Translations under genes and position numbers: made by a program
Notes under the pieces: model-generated
Told to the model about the DNA's origin: nothing
Databases searched by the model: none
Seen by the model: the letters and a program-made list of their open reading frames with translations, nothing else
Shown here: positions 9,274 to 16,224 of the stretch, piece by piece
How positions within the stretch are numbered: position 1 is the first letter of the stretch
How the letters are laid out: each line of letters opens with the position of its first letter
NCBI GenBank assembly: GCA_050331815.1
Contig: JBHJGM010000004.1
Span: 1 to 64,000 of the forward strand
Source: JBHJGM01 sp050331815
GTDB taxonomy: Bacteria > Verrucomicrobiota > Verrucomicrobiia > Opitutales > JBHJGM01
Length of the DNA stretch: 64,000 nucleotides
Direction: 5' to 3'

Positions 9274-9879
9274 ATGAAAAAACCTACCCAACGCAAAGCG
9301 TTTACCCTGGTTGAGCTGCTTACCGTCATCGCGGTTATCGGCATCCTCATCAGTATCTTGGTGCCGGTCAGCAGCGCGGCTTTCGACATGGTCAAAAAGG
9401 CCCAGAGCCGCAACCAGTTCAAAAATTTCTCGATCGCGCTCACCGCTTACAAAACGGAGTACGGTGCCTATCCTACGTTTTTTGCCAATGAGGACGGGTA
9501 TAATATCAACACCGATACCGATGAATTCATCATCGCGCTGCAAGGCCGTAACTATGAAGGCGATGTGCCGGACAGTGCGGCGAACAATCGTCTGCTGAAA
9601 AATTTCTACGCCTTCAACGAGAGCGATTTTTACGAGTACGAACCGGCTTCGTCAGTACGCAAGATCGCCGATGCCTTTGGCAATAACGGTATCCTGATCG
9701 CCGTGGATGTGAACGGAAACGGACGCCTCGAAGCTCTCCCTGATCCCGACGACCCTCTAACGGCAACTGTGGACCTGCAATCAAAAGTGGCGGTATGGTC
9801 CGACCCGCGTGCGCATGCTCCTAGCGGCAGTGACCCGAACGATGTCAGCTCGCTCGAGTGGGTCTTTTCCTACGATTGA
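9274..9879 (+). CDS. Second GspG-like pseudopilin
   Basis: 201-aa prepilin-like protein. The processing site and helix read A-FTLVELLTVIAVIGILIS, with Ala instead of the more usual Gly before the cleaved bond. The body resembles GspG (SIALTAYKTEYGAYPT), but the C-terminus diverges: it has DAFGNNGILIAVDVNGNGRL in place of the calcium-loop pattern. It is probably a minor or second major pseudopilin. It lies 35 bp after the first and 40 bp before the third gene of the operon. Confidence 0.88.
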   Translation: MKKPTQRKAFTLVELLTVIAVIGILISILVPVSSAAFDMVKKAQSRNQFKNFSIALTAYKTEYGAYPTFFANEDGYNINTDTDEFIIALQGRNYEGDVPDSAANNRLLKNFYAFNESDFYEYEPASSVRKIADAFGNNGILIAVDVNGNGRLEALPDPDDPLTATVDLQSKVAVWSDPRAHAPSGSDPNDVSSLEWVFSYD

Positions 9880-9919
9880 TCCGAGCGGTGGCAGAATCTC
9901 TATTTAAAAGGGCTGAAAA

Positions 9920-10666
9920 ATGTATTTTAACAAGCGCATGCGAATTCACGCTCGCAAAGGCTTTACACTTGTGGAGTTACTTACCGTGGTCGGCGTGCTC
10001 TCGTTTTTGATGGTCGGCCTCGGCGTCATCTTTAGCGATTCTGGCTCGTCGACTTCAGGACTCAAGAATGCACGCCTGATGGTAGGTTCGCTGATCAATA
10101 CGGCGCGCATGCATGCCACCCTCAAGGGAACCCGAACCCGGGTTATCATCTACAACGACTCCGAGGATGCTTCCAAGCAGGGCAAACGTCTGCGTTACAT
10201 GGGCGCTGTGTTTCTGGACGAAACCTCAGGTAACTGGCTGCCCATCAACCAAGGTATCACGCTTCCAGAAAAGATTTACTTTGTGCCTCCGGGCGTGAGT
10301 GCGACCGACCAAAGTGGCAACACTATGTTTGCCAGTAAGGTCTATGGCGCATCCTCCGGGTCTATTGAGGAAGCTACATTCAATTATCCTAACTTTAGCT
10401 CCAACTTCGGCTCAGGTTCCCCAGAAGAGGATTACCTTTATCTGGAGTTTTCTCCGCGCGGCACCACGGCCAATGGAAACTCGACGCTGGTTTTCTCCGT
10501 TGGTGGTATCGGGCCAACCACGGTTACAGAGGAGGCAACTGGTTCCGCCAATGAATTCATCGAGTCGTTGACCTTCGATAATTATCTGCATTCTACCGCT
10601 GTTGTGCTCTTGCCCAACGGCAGCGTGGCTTACCTCGAAGACTTGTCAGGCGTTACCGCCAGGTAA
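9920..10666 (+). CDS. Pseudopilin, GspH type
   Basis: 248-aa minor pseudopilin. Prepilin motif G-FTLVELLTVVGVLSFLM, then LMVGSLINTARMHATLKGTRTRVII, typical of the GspH/FimT helix that leads into a beta-sandwich. The C-terminal half is Gly/Ser/Thr-rich and beta-like, ending AVVLLPNGSVAYLED, a usual GspH ending. I use ATG 9920 (AGGG 8 nt upstream); ATG 9938 is an alternative. It follows the G-like gene by 40 bp and precedes the I-type gene by 19 bp. Confidence 0.85.
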   Translation: MYFNKRMRIHARKGFTLVELLTVVGVLSFLMVGLGVIFSDSGSSTSGLKNARLMVGSLINTARMHATLKGTRTRVIIYNDSEDASKQGKRLRYMGAVFLDETSGNWLPINQGITLPEKIYFVPPGVSATDQSGNTMFASKVYGASSGSIEEATFNYPNFSSNFGSGSPEEDYLYLEFSPRGTTANGNSTLVFSVGGIGPTTVTEEATGSANEFIESLTFDNYLHSTAVVLLPNGSVAYLEDLSGVTAR

Positions 10667-10685
10667 TCACGGTCGGACTAGCAAC

Positions 10686-11297
10686 ATGTGCTATTTCTCT
10701 AAAAATTTAAGCTCGCGCGGATTCACGCTGGCGGAGGTGATTCTCGCCACCGGTATTCTTGGTGTGGCTGTGCTTGCTTTGGTTGGGCTAATGGGGCCCA
10801 CGCTTGAGCGTGTACAGAGCGTGGTTGAAACTTCGCGTATCGTAAACGCGACCACCAAGGTTGAAGCCTACTTGGATGAGTATGTGCGAGACCCGGAAAG
10901 GGGCTTTGAGCGATTGCATGGCCTGCTCGACTCCGATTCAGCGGAAGTGCCAATTTACGTCTGGGACGAGCCTCTAGGTGCTCCGGGGACAACTGCCAAT
11001 AGCTTATCGGAAGCCATTGATGTTGATACTAAAGTTTCTGAAAATTTCAGCGACATCCCCACCAGCCGTAACGACATCTCCGGCCCCATTCTAGTCTTCG
11101 TCCTGTCCAAAAATGGAACCGGTGCTGAGTTCGAAGCTCAGTGGCTACCTGGACCTGCTGTGATTCAAATGACACATTTGGTTACGCGCGCCGAAGTACA
11201 CGAGATTGTTCAAAATCCACCGGCAGTTTTCGAGCGTGGAGTGATTTATGGCGAGGACACTTTCATTCAAGTGATTCCCATCATCGTCAATCGCTAG
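10686..11297 (+). CDS. Pseudopilin, GspI/PilV type
   Basis: About 203 aa. The prepilin motif is G-FTLAEVILATGILGVAVLA, with Ala replacing Val before the conserved Glu as is common in GspI/PilV proteins. The following helix GLMGPTLERVQSVVETSRI is also GspI-like. The body has no further known motif. I chose ATG 10686 because it gives a 12-residue basic leader before the cleavage Gly; the longer frame from 10602 overlaps the upstream coding sequence. Position in the operon (after H, before J) supports the I assignment. Confidence 0.82.
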   Translation: MCYFSKNLSSRGFTLAEVILATGILGVAVLALVGLMGPTLERVQSVVETSRIVNATTKVEAYLDEYVRDPERGFERLHGLLDSDSAEVPIYVWDEPLGAPGTTANSLSEAIDVDTKVSENFSDIPTSRNDISGPILVFVLSKNGTGAEFEAQWLPGPAVIQMTHLVTRAEVHEIVQNPPAVFERGVIYGEDTFIQVIPIIVNR

Positions 11298-11314
11298 TAA
11301 CATTTTTTTGGCTT

Positions 11315-12373
11315 ATGCTCACGCGAACCTTGAATTACAACAAACGGCGCAAGCGTGGCTTCACGCTGGTCGAACTCATGACGGCTACGGGTATCATGGT
11401 CGCTTTGATGAGCATGGTTTTCGTGGTCACCGAGTTAACATTGACCGCCTGGAATAACGCAGCCGGCAAGCTAAGTACGAATGCTGAGGCGCGCTCGGCT
11501 TTCGACAAGTTGAGCAGTGATTTGGAGTCTGCCATTTTTCGCAAGGATGGACGTGTCTGGATGGAAATCGCATTCGATCTTGCTGATGGTGTTGCCAATA
11601 TCGACCTACCGCCGCCGCCGCAGTTCATGTTTTACGCCCCGATCGATGACCGTGGAGATCCCTATCCTCCCGGCTCAGTTTCCGCAGTAAAGTATTCGAT
11701 GCAGCACCGCAGCCTCTTCGATGAGTCAATCTTTGACATTGATGCAGCCACCGACGGCAACTCTAGGGTTTACGGTTTATTTCGGGCACAAATCGACGCG
11801 CGAGCCACATTCCGCGGTCCACTTAATGCCTCCTCGGATATCATCTCACCCGGCGACTACTGGAATCGCACGAGTCTGGGGGCCGATCTGCAATTCATCA
11901 TCCTGGACTTGGAGACAGGCAGTTTTGGTACCGATGGGGACGTGGAAGGTTACTCGCGTTCATTTAGCAACTACCTAGCCGGTAATATCGTGGATCTTCG
12001 CGTTACCCTTGGTGGCCTCGATCCTGATACCGATTACGCTGACGGCGTTTCTGGGAATCTGGGCCAGTTTAAGCTGACGCGCGAGGCGATCGAATCACTG
12101 TCTGGCTATAGCGAGATTAGTCCCCAGGTGTCCTTGAAATTTTCGGACCAAGTCTGGACCGGAGATGAAGATTCTCCTTCTGTTCTGGCCGAAGAGTTGC
12201 CGGCTTACGTTGACGTATCGATGACAGTCATCACGCCTGAAGGTGCCAGTGCGATTAAGACCTTGGCAGACGCAACTACCGGCGAAATCGATTCGGTGGA
12301 GTTTCAGGAAATCGCGGTTAAAAACGGTAGCACCTTCACGCGGCGAATTTTCCTCTCGACGTCGGACATTTAG
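11315..12373 (+). CDS. Pseudopilin, GspJ type
   Basis: About 352 aa, the largest of the set, as GspJ/PilW proteins usually are. A basic leader (NKRRKR) ends at G-FTLVELMTATGIMVALMS, followed by RSAFDKLSSDLESAIFR, which matches the GspJ helix in which the early pseudopilus tip is built. The distal part is beta-rich with a late hydrophobic strand PAYVDVSMTVITPEG. ATG 11315 is chosen 17 bp after the I-type stop; the in-frame extension to 11141 overlaps that gene. It is last in the operon; no gspK, gspD or gspF follows. Confidence 0.85.
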   Translation: MLTRTLNYNKRRKRGFTLVELMTATGIMVALMSMVFVVTELTLTAWNNAAGKLSTNAEARSAFDKLSSDLESAIFRKDGRVWMEIAFDLADGVANIDLPPPPQFMFYAPIDDRGDPYPPGSVSAVKYSMQHRSLFDESIFDIDAATDGNSRVYGLFRAQIDARATFRGPLNASSDIISPGDYWNRTSLGADLQFIILDLETGSFGTDGDVEGYSRSFSNYLAGNIVDLRVTLGGLDPDTDYADGVSGNLGQFKLTREAIESLSGYSEISPQVSLKFSDQVWTGDEDSPSVLAEELPAYVDVSMTVITPEGASAIKTLADATTGEIDSVEFQEIAVKNGSTFTRRIFLSTSDI

Positions 12374-12422
12374 GCAGGCCTGAGCTTGCGGCGGGCGTCA
12401 ATGCGACGCAGTTTCGCGCCTG

Positions 12423-13322
12423 ATGGGGAACGCATGGATACTGGCCGCGCGGCCACGTACATTAGGTGCAGCGGTCGCGCCTGTATTGGTTGGCACATGC
12501 TTGGCCGCGCATGCCGATGCGTTTGAACCGGTGGCGGCGGTGCTTTGCCTCGGTTTTGCGATCCTTATTCAGGTGGGGACGAATTTCGCGAACGATTATT
12601 TCGATGCGCGAAAGGGTGCGGATACACCGGAACGCATTGGGCCGACGCGCGCCGTTGCGGCCGGTTTGATTTCTGAAGCTTCTATGAAGCGCGCCACGTA
12701 TGGCGTCTTGGGCCTGGCTTTTATGGTGGGCCTGGGCATAGTGCCCTTTGGCGGCTGGTGGCTGGTGGGCGTTGGGGTAGCCAGCGTGGTGTTCGCGCTG
12801 GCCTATACCGCGGGACCTTACCCGTTGGCATACATCGGTTTAGGGGATGTTTTTGTCTTTATCTTCTTTGGCTTAGTGGCGGTCGGCTTCACCTACTATG
12901 TGCAGGCAGGCAGTTTCTGTCGCAATGCCTGGGTGGCGGGAGCTGCCTGCGGTGCCTTGGCGACAAACATCCTTGTAGTGAATAACATCCGCGACCGGCT
13001 ATCCGACGAAAAAGCGAATAAGCGTACGCTGATCGTGCGTTTCGGGCGGATGTACGGCGTCCTGCAGTTTTGGCTGGCGAGCCTGCTAGCTTCCTTTGTG
13101 CCGGTATTTTTGTATCTACAGCCTGATAGCCCCTACGGGCCTTGGATTCTTCTGCCTGTGCCGCTGTTTTTGTTTGGTTCGTTTCAGCGGGTGCTGTTGA
13201 TGCGGGCCAAGACCCGTGAGGCTTACGCGCGGCTGCTTACCTTTTCCGCGGTCACGCTGGTTGTGTGGGCGGTGCTGTTCAGTGCGGGTGTCCTGATCGA
13301 CCGCTACATCGCGGCTTCCTAA
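12423..13322 (+). CDS. menA: 1,4-dihydroxy-2-naphthoate polyprenyltransferase (MenA)
   Basis: Integral membrane prenyltransferase that attaches the polyprenyl chain to DHNA, giving demethylmenaquinone. 299 aa with about eight or nine hydrophobic helices. Both family signatures are visible: NFANDYFDARKGAD (first Asp motif) in the second helix-loop and NNIRDRLSDEKANKRT (second Asp motif) later. Start at ATG 12423, 49 bp after the pseudopilin operon on the same strand. It lies 18 kb from menF-menD-menB. Its stop codon overlaps the T-tract of the converging trxA terminator. UbiA-family paralogues are possible, but the motif wording is MenA-like. Confidence 0.92.
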   Translation: MGNAWILAARPRTLGAAVAPVLVGTCLAAHADAFEPVAAVLCLGFAILIQVGTNFANDYFDARKGADTPERIGPTRAVAAGLISEASMKRATYGVLGLAFMVGLGIVPFGGWWLVGVGVASVVFALAYTAGPYPLAYIGLGDVFVFIFFGLVAVGFTYYVQAGSFCRNAWVAGAACGALATNILVVNNIRDRLSDEKANKRTLIVRFGRMYGVLQFWLASLLASFVPVFLYLQPDSPYGPWILLPVPLFLFGSFQRVLLMRAKTREAYARLLTFSAVTLVVWAVLFSAGVLIDRYIAAS

Positions 13323-13352
13323 AAAAACGACCCCCGGATCCTCCGGGAGTCG
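13321..13352 (-). terminator. Intrinsic terminator of trxA
   Basis: On the minus strand an 11-bp stem with one mismatch (13328-13338 with 13342-13352, 3-nt loop) is followed by seven T residues (13321-13327). It lies 36 nt downstream of the trxA stop and closes the seven-gene minus-strand run that begins near 18594. Confidence 0.85.
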
Positions 13353-13387
13353 CTGTTAAAAGTTGTTGGGCAGTTTCCGACTTAAGC

Positions 13388-13714
13388 TTAGGCGTGCGCC
13401 TGCAGCTTGGAAACAAGATCATCCTTGTTCGTGAAGCCGGTGCGGTCGACTACCTCGCCGCCCTTGAAAATCATGAGCGTGGGGATCGCCTGGATGTCGT
13501 ATTTGAAAACGAGTTCCTGGTTGTCGTCGACGTCCACCTTGCAAATTTGGACCGTGTCGCCGAGTTCGTCAGCAACCTCGTCGAGAATAGGCGCAATCGC
13601 CTTACAGGGCCCGCACCAAGGGGCCCAGAAATCCACGAGGACCGGTTTTTCACCGTCGGTGACGGCGGCGTCAAAATCGGATGTTCCGAGATGTTTGATT
13701 CGTTCAGATGCCAT
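13388..13714 (-). CDS. trxA: Thioredoxin
   Basis: Cytoplasmic thiol-disulfide oxidoreductase, 108 aa, full length for TrxA. The active site is WAPWCGPCK, followed by the buried Asp region (KVDVDDNQELVFKYDIQAIPT, with the cis-Pro IPT) and the FKGGEVVDRTGF strand. Nothing is missing. It lies 34 bp downstream of the Pro/Ala-rich tail-anchored protein gene and is followed by a strong terminator, so it can be the last gene of that transcript. Confidence 0.96.
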   Translation of the reverse strand: MASERIKHLGTSDFDAAVTDGEKPVLVDFWAPWCGPCKAIAPILDEVADELGDTVQICKVDVDDNQELVFKYDIQAIPTLMIFKGGEVVDRTGFTNKDDLVSKLQAHA

Positions 13715-13748
13715 GGTTGTGTTTGGTTTTGAAAGCGTTTGAGACAGC

Positions 13749-14369
13749 TCAACCCACTTGCATTCCCAAATAGATCAGAACGGCGAAGGCGATGGCGGCT
13801 GCAGCGGCAATGAAATCGATGGCCACAAAGTAAACAGGTTCTTCGGAGCTCTGCGAATCGGCTTCGGAAGTGCGGGCGGCGGCGGGTGCCGGCGCGCTGG
13901 GACGCGTCGCTGAGGGCCGTTTGACCGCAGGGCGCGCAGCCGGAGCGCTGCCCAACTTCGGCTTGGGAGCGGCGGTTGGTCTATTGCCAGCGCTAACAGT
14001 GGGCCGATTTTGCGGAGGAGTTGTGCCGCCTGGCTTGGGAGCCAACGGGGCGCGCGGTTTGAAAGTGGGTTTGGCGTCGCCGCTCGTGGTTGGCTTGGGC
14101 GCCGCGGGCGAAGGCGTGCCCGCGGGTGCCGCCGGAGCCAGCGCGGCGGCTGCAGGGGCCGCAGGGGTTTCCGCAGCGGGGGTGGACGGTTTGGGCGTCG
14201 GGCTGCTCGCGGCGGGAGGCTTAGGCGTCACGCCCGGTTTGCTGGATGCGGGTCGGGGCGTAAAGGCAGGGCGCGCGGCCAAGGGCTTGGGCTTGGCCTG
14301 TGACAAAGGCTCCGAGGGCGGGGTACCGGCGGAATCCGGGTTGGATGGGGTTTTCTCTGAATCGCTCAT
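13749..14369 (-). CDS. Tail-anchored Pro/Ala-rich protein
   Basis: About 206 aa. Residues 1-170 are low-complexity Pro/Ala/Ser/Thr/Lys with many KP and RP pairs, so they are probably disordered. The last 30 residues form a single hydrophobic helix (FVAIDFIAAAAAIAFAVLIY) ending MQVG, so the protein is a C-terminal tail-anchored membrane protein with its bulk probably cytoplasmic. I start at ATG 14369 (MSDSEKTPS) rather than 14399. No function can be named. Neighbouring trxA is 34 bp downstream. Confidence 0.7.
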   Translation of the reverse strand: MSDSEKTPSNPDSAGTPPSEPLSQAKPKPLAARPAFTPRPASSKPGVTPKPPAASSPTPKPSTPAAETPAAPAAAALAPAAPAGTPSPAAPKPTTSGDAKPTFKPRAPLAPKPGGTTPPQNRPTVSAGNRPTAAPKPKLGSAPAARPAVKRPSATRPSAPAPAAARTSEADSQSSEEPVYFVAIDFIAAAAAIAFAVLIYLGMQVG

Positions 14370-14504
14370 GTGGAAACGAAACGATCTTTGTGGAAGCACA
14401 TGAAGTCAAGGAAGGTCTCCATCGCTGCCACTAATTCTCCGAACGGAGACATTTGTGGCCCTCCGGCTACCCTCTGAAAAGTGGCTTGTGTTGGCAGCGT
14501 TGCT

Positions 14505-14753
14505 TCAGGTGCCGTACTTGCGGACAAGGTCGGCGACTTCCTTGGGCTCGGCGTCGCGGATGCGCTTGCCTTTGCGCTCAAGCGCTTCGGAGGTCTTAAG
14601 GACGGTTTCAGTCATACGCTCATGCGTCTCCTGCGAGCCACCGACAATGGAAAACCCCTCGCCTTGGGTAATGCGCTTGTGCCCGTCTTTGTGGTCGAGG
14701 CCAACGCCCAACAGATGGAGTTCCCGCTCGGGGGCTGGTGAATGATCCTTCAT
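14505..14753 (-). CDS. Small conserved hypothetical protein
   Basis: 82 aa, soluble, charged. Its core ITQGEGFSIVGGSQETHERM followed by TETVLKTSEALERKG is familiar from conserved small proteins of Planctomycetes/Verrucomicrobia, but I know of no assigned function. It lies 32 bp downstream of scpA on the same strand, and about 135 bp separate it from the next gene. Codon use is like its neighbours. Confidence 0.75.
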   Translation of the reverse strand: MKDHSPAPERELHLLGVGLDHKDGHKRITQGEGFSIVGGSQETHERMTETVLKTSEALERKGKRIRDAEPKEVADLVRKYGT

Positions 14754-14785
14754 CAGATGTTAGATGCCCGAAGCATGCCAATATT

Positions 14786-15583
14786 TCAACCGTCGGGGCC
14801 GGCGACTGGCTCCGGTGGTTGGGCCGCGATTTGAATATCGGCAAAAGCCTCGTGCTGACTTAGTTGCAAACGTCCGAGGCGCGAGAGCTCGAGAATGGCC
14901 AGAAAGGTGGCGACGATGTAGGGCACGCTGGGGCGTTCGCCCAGAAGTGTGCTGAAGAGAAATTTTGTCTCACCGATGGCCCGCTCCAGGATGGATTCCA
15001 TGCGTTCGGCTACGGTGACGGGCTCCTCGTGAATCTCGCCTTGCACGATGGATTCGGAGAGGCGGCGCAGCACGAGGTTGAAGGTGTTCCAGAGGTCGAG
15101 GCGGTCGACGGGTCGCAGGGGGCGCTCGGCCGGTTCCTCAAGCGTTCCGACGTGCCGGGGGACCTGCTCGTTGTGTTGTTCGATACGCAGGCGCAGGGCG
15201 TCGGCCGCTTCCTTGAAGCCGCGGTATTCAAGCAGTTGCTGGACGAGTTGCCAGCGCGGGTCGGCCCCTTCTTCGTCCTCGGTTGAGGCGAGCTCCTCAC
15301 CCTGCTGGTGCCGGGGCAGCAACATCCGGCTTTTGATGTACATCAGTTGCGCGGCCATGACAAAGAACTCGCCGGCAACTTCCAGATTCAATTGCTCCAT
15401 CGAGCGCAGGGTGTGCAGGTACTGCCGGGTGACGGTCTCGATGGGGATGTCGTAGATATCGATTTCGCTGCGGCGGATGAGGAACAGCAGCAGGTCCAGG
15501 GGCCCCTCGAAAACCGGCAGGCGTACCGGGTGGATCTGGCGGGCGACCAGGCGATCCTGCAGCTGCTCGGGCGATTCGGTCAT
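14786..15583 (-). CDS. scpA: Segregation and condensation protein A (ScpA)
   Basis: Kleisin subunit of the SMC-ScpAB condensin that compacts and segregates the chromosome. 265 aa. The N-terminal signature VFEGPLDLLLFLIRRSEIDI is followed by EFFVMAAQLMYIKSRMLLP, both diagnostic; the C-terminal winged-helix region (VATFLAILELSRLGRL) that contacts the SMC head is intact. An acidic insert EDEEGADP sits in the usual variable linker. Its partner scpB is in this window but 45 kb away (60984), not adjacent as in many bacteria. Confidence 0.95.
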   Translation of the reverse strand: MTESPEQLQDRLVARQIHPVRLPVFEGPLDLLLFLIRRSEIDIYDIPIETVTRQYLHTLRSMEQLNLEVAGEFFVMAAQLMYIKSRMLLPRHQQGEELASTEDEEGADPRWQLVQQLLEYRGFKEAADALRLRIEQHNEQVPRHVGTLEEPAERPLRPVDRLDLWNTFNLVLRRLSESIVQGEIHEEPVTVAERMESILERAIGETKFLFSTLLGERPSVPYIVATFLAILELSRLGRLQLSQHEAFADIQIAAQPPEPVAGPDG

Positions 15584-15637
15584 GAGCAGGCAAACATGTG
15601 TCGCGGGTTCCCAGCGGTCAAGCTACCGGTGCCTGAC

Positions 15638-16150
15638 TCAATGGGTGTGCGATTCGATCACATCGAGGTCGATCGGCGGTTTTTTACGTATATTCTCGAT
15701 CGTCTTTAGAGTCGCAGCGTCCGGGTCGAACAGCTCAGCCAGAGCCAGCGAAACGTCAACGAGTTCGACAGTGTCCGCGGTCCCATCGCATTGCCAGACG
15801 ATGGCCTCGACGCTCTCGTTTTTGCACACCAGCGGCAACTGGTCGGAGACCTGGCGCAACAGTTCGTGAACCGGATAGCGCCCAAAGGTTTGCCGGTGAG
15901 CGAGGGCCTGGCTTTGTTCACCCCATGTTTTCAAGCTGGAAGCTTTGGCCGTATTGCCTTCGGCCAAGGCGGTTTCATACGCGGCCATCTTCGTCTCAAG
16001 TACTTGTTTGTACAGGGCGGACCGGTAGTAGGCCAGGGCGATCACGCGGTTGTCGTAAGTGCCGATGCGTACCGGTGCCGATTCCGCAAACAAGCTACCT
16101 GTGTAAACAAGCGCACTGGCCAGCACCAAAGCAGTCGCAAAAGTCTTCAC
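15638..16150 (-). CDS. Unrecognised exported protein
   Basis: 170 aa with a clear signal peptide (residues 1-22, ending SLFA). The mature part is helical (LAYYRSALYKQVLETKMAAYETAL) and contains two Cys in CKNESVEAIVWQC, which may pair in the periplasm. I do not recognise a family. The start codon is GTG at 16150, supported by GGGAGG 8 nt upstream. It lies 70 bp downstream of lptD and 54 bp upstream of scpA, with an AT-rich possible promoter in the 70-bp gap. Confidence 0.72.
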   Translation of the reverse strand: MKTFATALVLASALVYTGSLFAESAPVRIGTYDNRVIALAYYRSALYKQVLETKMAAYETALAEGNTAKASSLKTWGEQSQALAHRQTFGRYPVHELLRQVSDQLPLVCKNESVEAIVWQCDGTADTVELVDVSLALAELFDPDAATLKTIENIRKKPPIDLDVIESHTH

Positions 16151-16198
16151 TTGCAGGACCTCCCGAATAATCTTGGGTAATTTCCTTGATTATCTTAA

Positions 16199-16224
16199 TT
16201 TATAGGTAAAGATCCTACAATCAA
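16199..16224 (-). promoter_or_regulatory. Weak candidate promoter for the exported protein gene
   Basis: On the minus strand TATAAA (16204-16199) is a good -10 in an AT-rich block unlike the surroundings. The best -35 (TTGATT, 16224-16219) lies only 14 bp away, overlapping the lptD stop, so the pair is not ideal. Confidence 0.3.
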
